This document shows, piece by piece, positions 49,607-64,000 of a stretch of 64,000 bases of DNA. The position numbers and the translations under genes are program-made. Origin of the DNA: Malurus cyaneus samueli (lineage: Eukaryota; Chordata; Aves; Passeriformes; Maluridae); assembly GCA_009741485.1 (NCBI GenBank), contig CM019236.1, positions 37,260,186-37,324,185 on the forward strand, written 5' to 3'. The notes beneath the pieces are model-generated. The model saw only the letters and a list, made by a program, of their open reading frames with translations. It had not been told where the DNA came from and ran no database searches. How positions within the stretch are numbered: the stretch's first letter is position 1; every line of letters begins with the position of its first letter.

Positions 49607-49916
49607 GTGAGCGGCGGCTGCGGGCGCGGTGGAGAGGGCCGCCTCGGCCCCGTTTGTCCCGCGGTGAGGCGGCTCCTGCCGGGAAGGGGCCGCCATTCCA
49701 GCCGCTTCCTCGGGAGGCTGCCGACTGCGCACCCCGCGTCCCGGCCCCGCCGCCCGAGCTTGTTTACAGTCGCGCCGAGGGCGGGGCGGACGGCTCGGAC
49801 GGCCCGGGCCGCTCGGTCCCGCTGGTCTCTGGTGGGGGACGCGCGGGTGGTCACGGCTCTGACTCCCTGCGGGCTCAGGGCATCCTGCCTGACCGCTCTC
49901 CCTCCGTCCTTGGCAG
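49607..49916 (+). other. CTSL: CTSL intron 1 (310 bp, GC-rich)
   Basis: GC-rich intron within the CpG island, with a GC box at 49779-49789. Long frames on both strands reflect composition only. Confidence 0.55.
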
Positions 49917-49926
49917 ATCTGCCAGC

Positions 49927-54177
<4,251 letters not shown>

Positions 54178-54480
54178 TTTGAAGACTGAACATTTCAGTA
54201 CAAGAGGGGATTTAAACTGAATGACCAAACCCATGTTCACATGTGGTAGCCTTGTGTCTTTCAAAACTCAACTTGATTTTTAAAACTCTTGAAGTATATT
54301 TTACATGTTGGTGACATGCCACTTGTTTAAATTAATGTAAATGTTGGTATGTAAACAGCTTGTAATATTGCTGGCTTTTGACTGCTTAATCCAATAGATT
54401 CTTTGTATTTTTCCTTTTTTTTAAATTGCAATGTGTCCAAAGGTTTACTTTTTAAATAAATACTTAAATTCCACTATGTA
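54178..54480 (+). other. CTSL: CTSL 3' UTR
   Basis: About 300 bp of A/T-rich sequence between the stop and the polyadenylation signal at 54455. The 3' end is set about 20 bases after the signal by inference. Confidence 0.8.
54455..54460 (+). terminator. CTSL: CTSL polyadenylation signal
   Basis: AATAAA within TTTAAATAAATAC, 278 bases after the stop codon. A T-rich element (TCTTTTTTTCT) follows around 54500. Confidence 0.85.
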
Positions 54481-57400
54481 CAGATGACTTGGCTCTTTGG
54501 TCTTTTTTTCTACTTGGGACTTGTCAGATAGGCATCCTGAATCATACTGTGTGCCTCTTTCCTTTAATCACTAAGATGCGACTCTATCTGCAGATGGCTA
54601 ATAGCTGTTACAAAAAGAAGTGTAGAATTTATGATTAAATTTATTTAATTTTCCCATTTAAAATGGAAAGTGGAGAAATAGCTCTGGTTCCTTGTGTCTC
54701 ATAACAAAGATGCTCACTCTTGTCATCTTCTGAGTGCAGCATCTGGTCTTCACTTAGATTTTAAATCTTGTCGGTGTTTTGTTAATGGCACCTCAAAGTA
54801 CCACTCTTTCGTAATTTAAGTAGGTGTGTTCTTTTGAGCATTACAGGATCCAACAGGGCTTGTTTCTGGAGATAATGTAGATGTTGTCTTCCCCCTGTAC
54901 CAGGAGAAAATATTGGGATGAGGGGCAAATGTCCCTATGGAAATTGAAGTTGGTCTGCATAGTTACCTGTTACAGTTGCTGTCTGACTTAACTGAGGTGA
55001 CTTGCACTGTGCCCTGCATGACCTTTTCTCTCTGCAGGTATCTGCTGCTGAAAAACGAGTATTAGCTGTTACATACACCTGCTCAACTGGGTTTTGGGTA
55101 CCAGTAGTTCCTGCGGAGGATGGTGAATTGTTAAATACCAAAAACAGTGGCAGAGGGAGGAAGACTTGCCTTGGCTTTTGGGTATTGACCTCACTTGTTA
55201 CTCTTGGGCTGTAGGTGAAGAAGGTATAGCTCTGAAACATAACTAACACCAGTTCAGAGTTTGTGGATCCATAGGTTTTTGTACACAGTATCTCTTCAGA
55301 ATCTGATAGCCATGCACACAAAAGAACACATAGACCACAATTTGTGGAAGATTTAATTTTCTTATTGTTGGTAGTGAAGTCTTTAGGTTGCCTTTAAAAA
55401 TTATTTTATTAAAGAGACAAGAAAGATGTGTTATCCATAATAATAATAATAATGAGTTGTTCTTGTGCTACTTGTAGATTAATTCTTTCAACCTAAATTT
55501 CCCAACAAGCTTGGTTCATTGTGTTTTTTAAAGGAAAAACCTCACTCAGCCCAGTGGCTATTTAACAAGCCACAGAGCAGAAATACTGGTTAGAATTTAG
55601 CTATTAAGTTGACTTGCTAAACCAGATGTGGAGGGTATCCACACTGCTTAGGGAATCTATGCAGGAAATTAATATGGAGCTCTGCAGGTGGTCTTCTAAG
55701 GGCTGATAGTCAGAAGGAAATGGCAATGGTCTGTACATTCAAAATGAGAGGCAAGAGCAAAATGCTGACAGAGATATGACTACATAAGCTCCTTATGCAG
55801 AAGTTAGTTTTCTTTCTTGCTGCTGGAGTTGGGAGGATACTGAGACCTGTCTTTCTGAACGCATTTTAATCGTGGAAGCTGATTGGGTTTTCTTTATTAT
55901 TGCTGGTGAGAACAGTACAAAGCCTGCTGGGACTCGGACTGCTGAAAAAATAGGCTACAGGGAAAGGTGTTTGATTACAAAATCCAGGGTTAAAAAAAGT
56001 TGCTGGGAAAACAGATATAAAATGAAAAGGAAATAACTTTCCAAAGTATATGCACGTGAATGGGCATGTAGCTCACAAAAGAGGCATCAGCCTTTGACTT
56101 TTTCAGGAAAAATATATGATAAAGCAGCTGTTTGTGTGGATTAAAACTTGCTGACCATTCTGGCTGAACATCCTCCCCAGAGTGGAATAATAAAGAAAGG
56201 GACAGGGTAAGTCAGGTCATGTAGATAATATTTACACAATCTAAAGTAAGAGCTTCACCTAGAATTGCCTTACATGGCACTCTAGAGACTAAAATTTTTG
56301 TGCAAGTTGCAGTTGTTTAACTGTATGAGTTTATGCATAAGTGTTTTCTTAAAAATCTAAAGAACACATTTCAAGAAAGATTCTAAATCTGGCCATATGA
56401 TTCCACTGCAATGGCCCTATCTTCTGTAAATCTGTTTTACTTTCCTCAGAAATACTGTAATAAAGTAGCAAATGATTCCATAGTGGTATATGTCCTGTTG
56501 GGGAAAGTGCCTCTGTTCAAATTGTTCCTCTCTGAAGAGGAACATGCATGTGTAGCCACAGCAAACTCCAGAGTAGTTCCCAGAAGGCTATGAGTAATTA
56601 AAGCTCTTGATTTACTGTTCCAGTATTTTCCTTCCAAAGCTTGCTTTGGTTTTATATTCCTGCTGGTAGCTGAAGTGGCATTTTTTGAGAGATGGTGTTA
56701 CTTTTACAGATATTAGTGCACATGTATTATGAGTGAAAGATCCTGTCTATACTTCATGTTTAGGCCCTGTGTCAATTGCAGGTAGTGTTAATGGGGTCTT
56801 ATATGTATCTAAATGCTCAATGGCAATTCTGTGCGGTGATAAACTTTGCAGTCCTTGTTTGCTAGCATCTTGTGAAAACGTACTTTTAAATTTGAATTTG
56901 GGAAGAAAATAATGTTTTGCATTTGGCTTCCATGTGCTGATGCCTCCTAGACAGGCTCTTCTTGTCCTAAAAATCTCTTGGCAGTTTCTCTGATCTGCTT
57001 CTTGAATATATTTATCAGTCACTGAGCCTGAGTTTTTAGAAATGTTTTTAGAAACCTAGAGTTTTTAGAGCTCTTGAGGCAAGAAGAGTCATGAAATTAA
57101 ATGATTTTGCTTACACATGAAGTTCTTATTTTTTGAAGTCTGGTAGATGAATTTAACTGTCGCATGGGAAACTATTTAAGAGCACTCAATTTCTCATCCT
57201 ATCTGTGACTGCTGAGTAGAATGGATTTTGGTGGTTTTTTTTTGTGCACTGGTTTTGTCTTTGCTACTGTTAAATCAATTTCCAAACATTAACAGTGAAA
57301 CAATTAATTTTGTTATTTTGCTGTGCAAGCATGCACTAAAATAATTTTCACAATGCTTTGAAGAACGATGGTAACATAATATTTGTCATCTCATGCTGTG

Positions 57401-58450
57401 AAAACCTTTCAGGAAAGGCAAACATGATGAATTATATCAGTAAAGGTTTTCAATGATAAGTGATTCAACTGTTGATCTGTTCTGTGTTGATCTGTGTAAC
57501 AGCACTCAGACAAGGTAGTTCTGAGACAATCAGGACCAGAGGCAAACAGGAACATCCACGACCAAAAACTGAAGTTCGGAGTATCAGTTATGCAGTATTT
57601 GCTCCTTAGTTTATCTTCTTGCTGAATTAACAAATCCTGTCATATTATCTCTCAAGCTTAATGCCAGCTAATCACTTTTCGCATATTAGAGACTGCAGTT
57701 TCTGGCTATTAGCCAAGGAATACCCTGAAGGCTGTTATAGTGTAACCTGATGTTTCTGCTTTCTCACTCTCTTTGGACTTCATCAAGATGTGTCACAGAG
57801 TGACAGCATATTTTTATTTGCTGTCCATCCAATACTGTTCAGTCTTCTTGCTAGGAAGTCATAGCAGGAAATGTTGACTCAACTAATTCACTGTTTTGAA
57901 GAAATATTTAAATCAGTAAAGGGAATGTTATTATCTCATTTCCTAATCACAGTTTTATCAAATCACTAGTGAAATTTCAGGTAGTGGAGGGCCACCTAAA
58001 GCATTTGGAAGAAAGACTTGTAAGAAAGGCTACAAACAAAATTTCATTCACAATTCACAAAACTGAACTCAGGTGATACGCAATAAGTCTTTCCTGAAAA
58101 CAGACAAGAAGTCCAACTGGAACTTCATTTTGGGGAGGAGGAGGGTTGGCCACATGGTGGAGACCTGATCCATGGATTGATTAGTTTGGATAGATTAGGA
58201 GTCTCAGAAGAAGCCACCTTCATTTGTGTTCAGAGAACTTGACTTTTATTTTTTCTTTTCAAGGTCAGTTGCACGAAGATTTATTTTCCTGGTCTTAAAA
58301 TACTTCTGCAACCTTTTCATTTCCATCATGCCTATTTTCTGTTGAATAGCTATCACCTTTGTCCTTGTGCCCAAAGGGGCAAAGAAAGCATGGAGATGGG
58401 CATTTGTAAAATACTTACTGGATTCTTTTTTTACCATGCTTCTTTGTTTT
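54481..58450. other. Intergenic region downstream of CTSL
   Basis: About 4 kb with no recognised gene. A short (AAT)n run lies at about 55435-55455. Frames up to 128 codons (55321-54935 on the minus strand) have no recognisable motif. Confidence 0.65.
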
Positions 58451-58452
58451 AC

Positions 58453-58842
58453 TCACTGACAGTTCTCACCAGCTCTAGGAGATCCAAGATCTACCACTCT
58501 GTTAGATTTTCCCAATAAAGTGATGCTGGCAAACACATTGTAGGAATAACAACGTTTGTCATCAGGTGTGGTGCTGCAGCTCTGACACCTGGTACCTTCT
58601 GCAGTCCTGGTTTGGGAAGAAGTGGTCAAAGATGGAGCAGAGTCAGAGTGAGCTATTCCCGTCCCCATAACCTTCAGGAGGCTGTTCCACTTAAGGGTGG
58701 CTTTGTGAGGTTCACTAGGATTATTATCAGAGATTTCAACAAGAAAGAGACGATTTTCCAGCCTTGTAAGTTGGCCAGTTGCATAGTGACACTTTGGACA
58801 TTCATCTGGAATCAACTTTGTGTTTGAAATTCTTTGTCTGTG
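58453..58842 (-). other. Unrecognised minus-strand open frame with CxxC pairs
   Basis: A 129-codon open frame reads from just after a TAG at 58845-58843 to TGA at 58455-58453. It contains CPKCHYATG near its start, LENRLFLVEISDNN, ATLKWNSLLKVMGTG, CQSCSTTPDDKRCYSY and SITLLGKSNRVVDLG. Two CxxC pairs and alternating hydrophobic strands give it a protein-like look, and a donor-like GCTG|GTGAGA lies at 58470/58469. The upstream acceptor is poor and no neighbouring exon is evident. It could be a lone exon, a decayed retrocopy or chance. I do not recognise the family. Confidence 0.2.
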
Positions 58843-58859
58843 CTATTGTATATTCTTCC

Positions 58860-60380
58860 AGGGTAAGGATGGCTTAGGTGTGCTCCCCTGAGGTGCTACT
58901 GAGGGCCTTCTGAAGCTATTACAGCTATTAATTACTGCCTCTACTAGGAAAAATTGCAGCGTCAGGAACTGCCATAGAAATATTATAAGTTCTAATGAGT
59001 AAGTTGTTGGGCTTTTTTAATTACTAGTGAAAGCTTCCTGCACTGTATGCATGCCATGACATAGAACTCTTTAAAATAATGCTGGGCTGTTAGACATTCA
59101 AACTATCTCAGGGTATCTGAGAAGTTGATGCTGGAGTGAGATGTTGAGAACTCCTTGAGGCTGTAGCATGTTTTGGAATGTGCTTGTTTTTGCTGAAAAC
59201 CAAAGGTCAAATGAGGCGGCTTCAAAGCTGCCAAGTCAGGTGTTCTTTTCCCACAAAGGAAGTGTACTTCTAAGCATATCTCTGTAATATATGAGTTTAT
59301 GATGCTGGTAACAAGGCACAAAAAAACCCTACATATGGCTGCCCACAAAACTCTTAAAACAGTTTGTTGCTATGTCTGCATGTGCCCATTTTTGTTACAT
59401 ATGTTTATGACACAGCACAATCTTTTACCATGACAGCAATGCCGGAATTGTGAATGCAAGTTCATTGCAATAGCTGTCTTAACATTCCTTCTGCTCAGCC
59501 ATGTTTAGCAGTATTGCTTTTCTCATTCAAGCATGAAGCATAAGCTGTTAGCAGGGCTTTTTGGAACAGGAAATACATGCTGGAAACATCAGCTGGTTGT
59601 AAAATGGCATTGGCTTTTGGAGATTTACAATAATAGTCTCTTGTAGTTAAAAGACACTTCTGTGTTTATATAGAAATTCCAGTATCTTGTGCAAAGGTTA
59701 AGAATAAATCCTGCTGCCTTTTTGCCATTTGTTGCTTGCTAGTCACAGGAAGAATTGGAGAGGACCTGTGTTTTCTGATTCAGAGCTGTTACGAGGTTTG
59801 ATCAAATTTCTCTCACAATCTAAAAAACTGTTTTAGAAGCAAAGGTGTGGTCAGAGGATGCCCATCGGTAATACTTTTGAAGAGGCATTACTGTTGCAAT
59901 ATTTTCAGACATTTCAATGAACTTGGTAGCCCCTTTTTGTTAGGAATTCTGCAAACCAAGAGCAAAAGAAACTCCCTCCACACTGTGTTTTTAATCTAAA
60001 CTAACACGGAGCAGAGAAGTGGGAGAGGAAGAAGGCCAAAAGCTGCCTGCCAGAGGCCGTGCAACTGATTAGCAGCTGTGGGTGTGCATTTGAAAGAAGG
60101 CTAGACTCTCCCTTTGGCTTTGTTTTCTACCAACATAGCTTCAAAAGAGCTAAAAGTAAACATCCCTGTTCTTCTTCTTTTACGGAGTTTAAATTTCAGA
60201 TCTACAGTTGTCTGCATGGCCCTGTCCGCTTATCCTCCCTGCTTTTGTTTGAGCAGTCTCCTTTTTCTCTTCCCGTGGTGGAATAATAAATCACGCTGTG
60301 TTGTTAAAAGAGGGAGAAAATTGTCCATGCAGGAACAAAACAGGAAACCTGGCAATCAAAAGGGCAAAAGACAGATGGTG
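58860..60380. other. Intergenic region, nothing recognised
   Basis: Ordinary noncoding sequence with short chance frames only. Confidence 0.65.
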
Positions 60381-60389
60381 TGTCACCCG

Positions 60390-60800
60390 GTAGAGTGTCT
60401 CAGGGCACACGATGACACGGCCGGTGCTGCGGCAGCTGGGCGTGGAGAGAAGCTGACCTCCTTTTTCGCGGGCATGTGCCGACGGTGCATCGGAGCGTCA
60501 GCCGAATCCATGAGACATTGTGAACGATCGTGCCCGGGCTGGGATTAGGCTGGCCCTGCACATTCAGCCCGAGCACAGCTGACCCGGTAATTGAGCGGCT
60601 GCATTATCTCCTTTGGAGGCGTCCCTTCAAAAGTGATAAAATACTCACCGGGTGATCTGCTCAGCAGCTGACAAGAATTCCTGGGCCAAACTCCGTTTAT
60701 CGACGCGGGAGTACATAGCTGTCTGGGCCAACACCCTCTGTAAACTGGCTCGCCAGACTGCCTTCACTGAGTGCAGTGGTCAGAACAGCAAAAGCTGCTA
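60390..60800. promoter_or_regulatory. CpG-retaining block, candidate conserved noncoding element
   Basis: Within CpG-poor surroundings this block keeps many CpGs and has a balanced, complex composition without repeats or a long convincing frame. It includes GATA-like cores (AGTGATAAAATACTC, TTTATCGACGCGG) and an E-box-like CAGCAGCTGAC. A distal enhancer is a reasonable guess, but only comparison across birds could show it. Confidence 0.3.
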
Positions 60801-60859
60801 CCAGAAAACAGGTTGCTGGGCTCCTGATGAACAGAATCCTGCAAAACCGTGATGCAAAT

Positions 60860-63800
60860 CATTGCATCAGATGAAAGCAACCTCCTCAGGGCAGACCTCA
60901 GTGGAAAATCCTATCTATATGAAGTATTAAAATCAGTTCAGTTGAATCAGATCACATGCTTGGTTTGAGGTTTTTGTTTTTCTGTTTTCTGAAACCACAT
61001 CTGTGTTTGCAGAAAGCTAGGAGCAAAAACCAAACGTGTTTTTGGTAGCAATGCACGGGGCTTATGAGCTTGTCCATGACAACATAGAACCTGAATGGTA
61101 GGGATTATCTCATCAAAAGTTCAGGTGTTCTTTACCTCTGGGTAACTGTGTGCTGATCCTCTATTTCAGTGTTCATTTTATTCTCTGCTATTCCCAATTT
61201 TGGGCCCTGGATGTCTCTGGGAAATAGATACTTTCACCTTTGCAGTCCCACCGAAGTTAATGACTGTCTTTTTTCCTCTTACTAAACCTCCTCTTCTCTT
61301 TTGCAGGCACCAACCACCCTTTTCTCACAATGAGTCTGTGTAGTATAATCAGTGTAAGCTAAGAGCTCTTTCTCATTCCCTGTCTCTAATTAGCTGGCAT
61401 TTTATAAATTAAGAGAACTTTTGCATGACTTATTCAGATATATAAGTTGGCTTTATTAAAAAAACAGCAAAACTCCCTCTGTGTATGTTTTGTTGAAAGC
61501 AGAATAAAGTATCCACTTTTGATGCAAATGCTCAGAGACACATTTGATCCTGCATTTCAAAGTGCATCTGTGTTTCAGCTGCCTTGCCTTCTCAGGGATG
61601 AGTGATGTTCCCGTGCAGAGTGTCCAGGATCAGCGTCTCACAATGCTGGGCTGGCAGGGCAGCAGCACAGGCAGCCTGGGTGTCACGGGACTGGTGGGCA
61701 GCCTGCCAGCCCCAACCTGTTCTCTGATCCCCCATCTTGTGATTGCAGTCACAAGGCCACCTCTGCGGCTGGCTGCTCAGACTAACTCAGTTTGCAGTCA
61801 AAGTAATTTGTGAACAACCATTCATTTGTTAGAGACTGCTGGGGTTTCCGTGTTTTCTCATGTTATTGGAAACCACTAGGTTTAGGTAATTTGCCTTTAT
61901 TTTACTTTTTAAATAGGTGAGAAGATTCCCAGTAACTGGAGAGAAGAATTATGTTTGGCTACAAGTTGGGGAACCAGTGCTTTAACAACAGCCACATATG
62001 GTGTATTCTTGGTACAAGACAAAGAGTGTAGTTTTTGCGTTTTTCTCCAAAAGTAATAGAAAATCCAATGGATGCTGCTTTATTCATGTACAATTTTATG
62101 CCAAAAAGCTGATTGAATACTGATACAAAGGCACTCATGGACCTAATATTTAGAGGCATGTCTGTTCCTTCACACACTTGGTCTTTCCATGTATTTTCAA
62201 TTTTGTATCATATTGATTAATATCTGAGGAATAATATCAGGCATTGCTGACTTCCACATCTGGACGCAGTCAGAGCATCTTCATCTTGAATGCTGCCTGT
62301 TTCTCCCTTGGTGGCAGCTTGTGGTATGTCCCCTTTCACACCACTCCAACCACTAAACAGTCTCTGATTCTTAAAAAAAAAAATATCTTACATCTTACTT
62401 TCTCAGCAGTCTGAATGCCCTCAGATACCCTGGCAGCTGGCTGTGGAAGGAAGTTGTGGCCCAATGTTGCAAGGGCTTGATAGATGGTGTCCCCCACACC
62501 CTGCGGTTAGTGTCAGACAGCTCTGGAGAAATGGTCTGAACTAGGGGAACTTTAAAAATCACCCTTGAGCCTTTAAGAAGGACTTCGTGGAGTGGTGTGG
62601 TGCTGGGTTGTTCTACGTGTAGCAGCACACATACTGGTAGGTAGCTGAGGTGGGTCAAAGCAGGGCTCCAGCAAAGAATATCCACTGTTCACACGGAATA
62701 AAGTTGCTGCTTTCTTAATCTGCATTTGAGGTTTGTATGGGTTGGTTATTCAGAGCAGATATGGATCTGTTTGTACATACCAGCCACCCAGCAGCCCACA
62801 AACTACGAGTGTCGTAATTTCAGCAGTTGTCTGTCAGAGCAGTGTCCCAGTGCTAGCCCCTCCACTAGCAGGTGCTTCTGGTGCAAACTGAGGAAAGAAA
62901 CAAAACGTGGGAAAGATAGCAGCTGGGATTATATCCAGTTTTGGCTGTGAAACCGTACTGAAATGAAGGCAAGTTGGGTGCTCTAAGGCTCACAGTGAGT
63001 GGGGCACTGAATGACTGACTGCAGGTGTATACATGCTGCCAGCAGGAGCACTGATCTTAGCCACCACCCTGGGTATACCCACTGCAAAACAAACTTGCAG
63101 CATTTTCCTGGGAAGTGGTGGTTTTCAGAGGCCCTGTGCTTACTCTGAGCAGTGCTGCATCTCTGTTCCTGCTATATCCTTGCCGTATCATCTCTGCTGC
63201 CCCCTTGGAAACAAGACCAAGTTACCAGTGATCCTTCTGAAGTAGTAGTGGTATTGTTGGCTTACTTAGACTGGCCTCAAATTACACTTGGGTTTAGGTT
63301 TCTGATTCGAAAAATGCAATATTTTTCCTCGGTAAATCAGCGGCATCAACATCTATTTGTGTTCCTATATAAAAACCCTTAGAGAGAATGACTATTTATG
63401 TACAAAATGTGTATAAACATATATATATTTGTACATGTACACTGTACATTTTTTCCCGTAGGAAAACTGATCTATTCATTTTCATAGCATCATTCAGTAA
63501 AAAGTTTTTATTATTACCTAAATCCCTTTTCTTTTCCATTTTCCTCTTCAGTCTCCAGGATTTAACTGTTGCTTGTGTTCTGCTGTTGATAGTAGAGCTT
63601 TGGGAAGCACATGATGAGGAACAGAATAAACAAGTACACGTTGTACTTGCTGACCCTGGGCAGTTGTCACAGCTTTAAGAAGTGTCAGATAAAGGCCAGC
63701 AGAAAGAGTGTTTTGATACCTGAAGCAGCCCTGAAATCACATCCTCACCCCTGGGATAACAATAACTAAGGGTAAATACCCATCCTGAATTATCTTCTGT

Positions 63801-64000
63801 CTGCTTTTATTCAGCCTGCCTTTTCTTTATGAATAATAGAACACAGTTGTAAGTTAAAAAATAATTGTTGGATTTTCCTGGCAGAAGTATTTTTAACTCC
63901 TCTCTATGTCCTAATGTAATTCACAGAGTGTTCTTAGTAAAGCCTTGTACCAGAACATCTGGGGGTGTGGATCAGGAGTGGAAATGAGATGAGGGTACAG
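60860..64000. other. Intergenic region to the end of the window
   Basis: About 3 kb of noncoding sequence. A stretch at 62395-62710 ends in GGAATAAAGTTGCTGC and might be a transposon or retrocopy end, but no parent is recognised. TA/TGTA-rich simple sequence occurs at about 63395-63450. No gene is seen. Confidence 0.6.

Overview
This is a vertebrate nuclear DNA window. The genes are broken into short GT-AG exons, introns are 0.1-2.7 kb long, and most of the rest is AT-rich noncoding sequence with one CpG island. It is most likely from a bird. The cathepsin L exons read almost exactly like avian cathepsin L as I remember it, and DAPK1 and CTSL are neighbours on the region that is human 9q21 and avian chromosome Z. 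The species and the Z location are inferences.

Layout, all genes on the + strand. (1) Positions 1-16788 hold the 3' part of DAPK1 (death-associated protein kinase 1). Nine exons give a continuous 825-residue frame: the last ankyrin repeats, the Roc (P-loop GTPase-like) domain, the COR region, the death domain and the serine-rich tail. The kinase and calmodulin-binding exons lie upstream of the window. (2) A probable DAPK1 3' UTR runs to about 18650. (3) About 30 kb without a recognisable gene follows (18.7-49.4 kb). It holds simple repeats, one GC-rich block that may be an old LTR fragment, and a large inverted repeat. (4) A CpG island at about 49.37-50.06 kb is the promoter of CTSL (cathepsin L). 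Its seven coding exons give a complete 338-residue preproenzyme with all catalytic residues and a polyadenylation signal at 54455. (5) From 54.5 to 64 kb I recognise no gene, only one odd minus-strand open frame and one CpG-bearing block that could be a regulatory element.

The strongest unexplained structure is a roughly 5 kb inverted repeat (about 30660-35640 against 37200-42000). It surrounds a loop that includes about 1.3 kb of C-rich, G-poor, CpG-rich sequence unlike anything else here. The left arm is a noisy reverse complement of the right arm, full of single-base insertions and about 190 bases longer over 4.25 kb. I think a raw, unpolished fold-back long read fills an assembly gap here. 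A genuine diverged palindrome is the alternative. Open reading frames between about 30.6 and 37 kb should not be trusted.

The two genes are not an operon. DAPK1 is a cytoplasmic, cytoskeleton-associated death and autophagy kinase and CTSL is a lysosomal protease. Their adjacency is conserved synteny.
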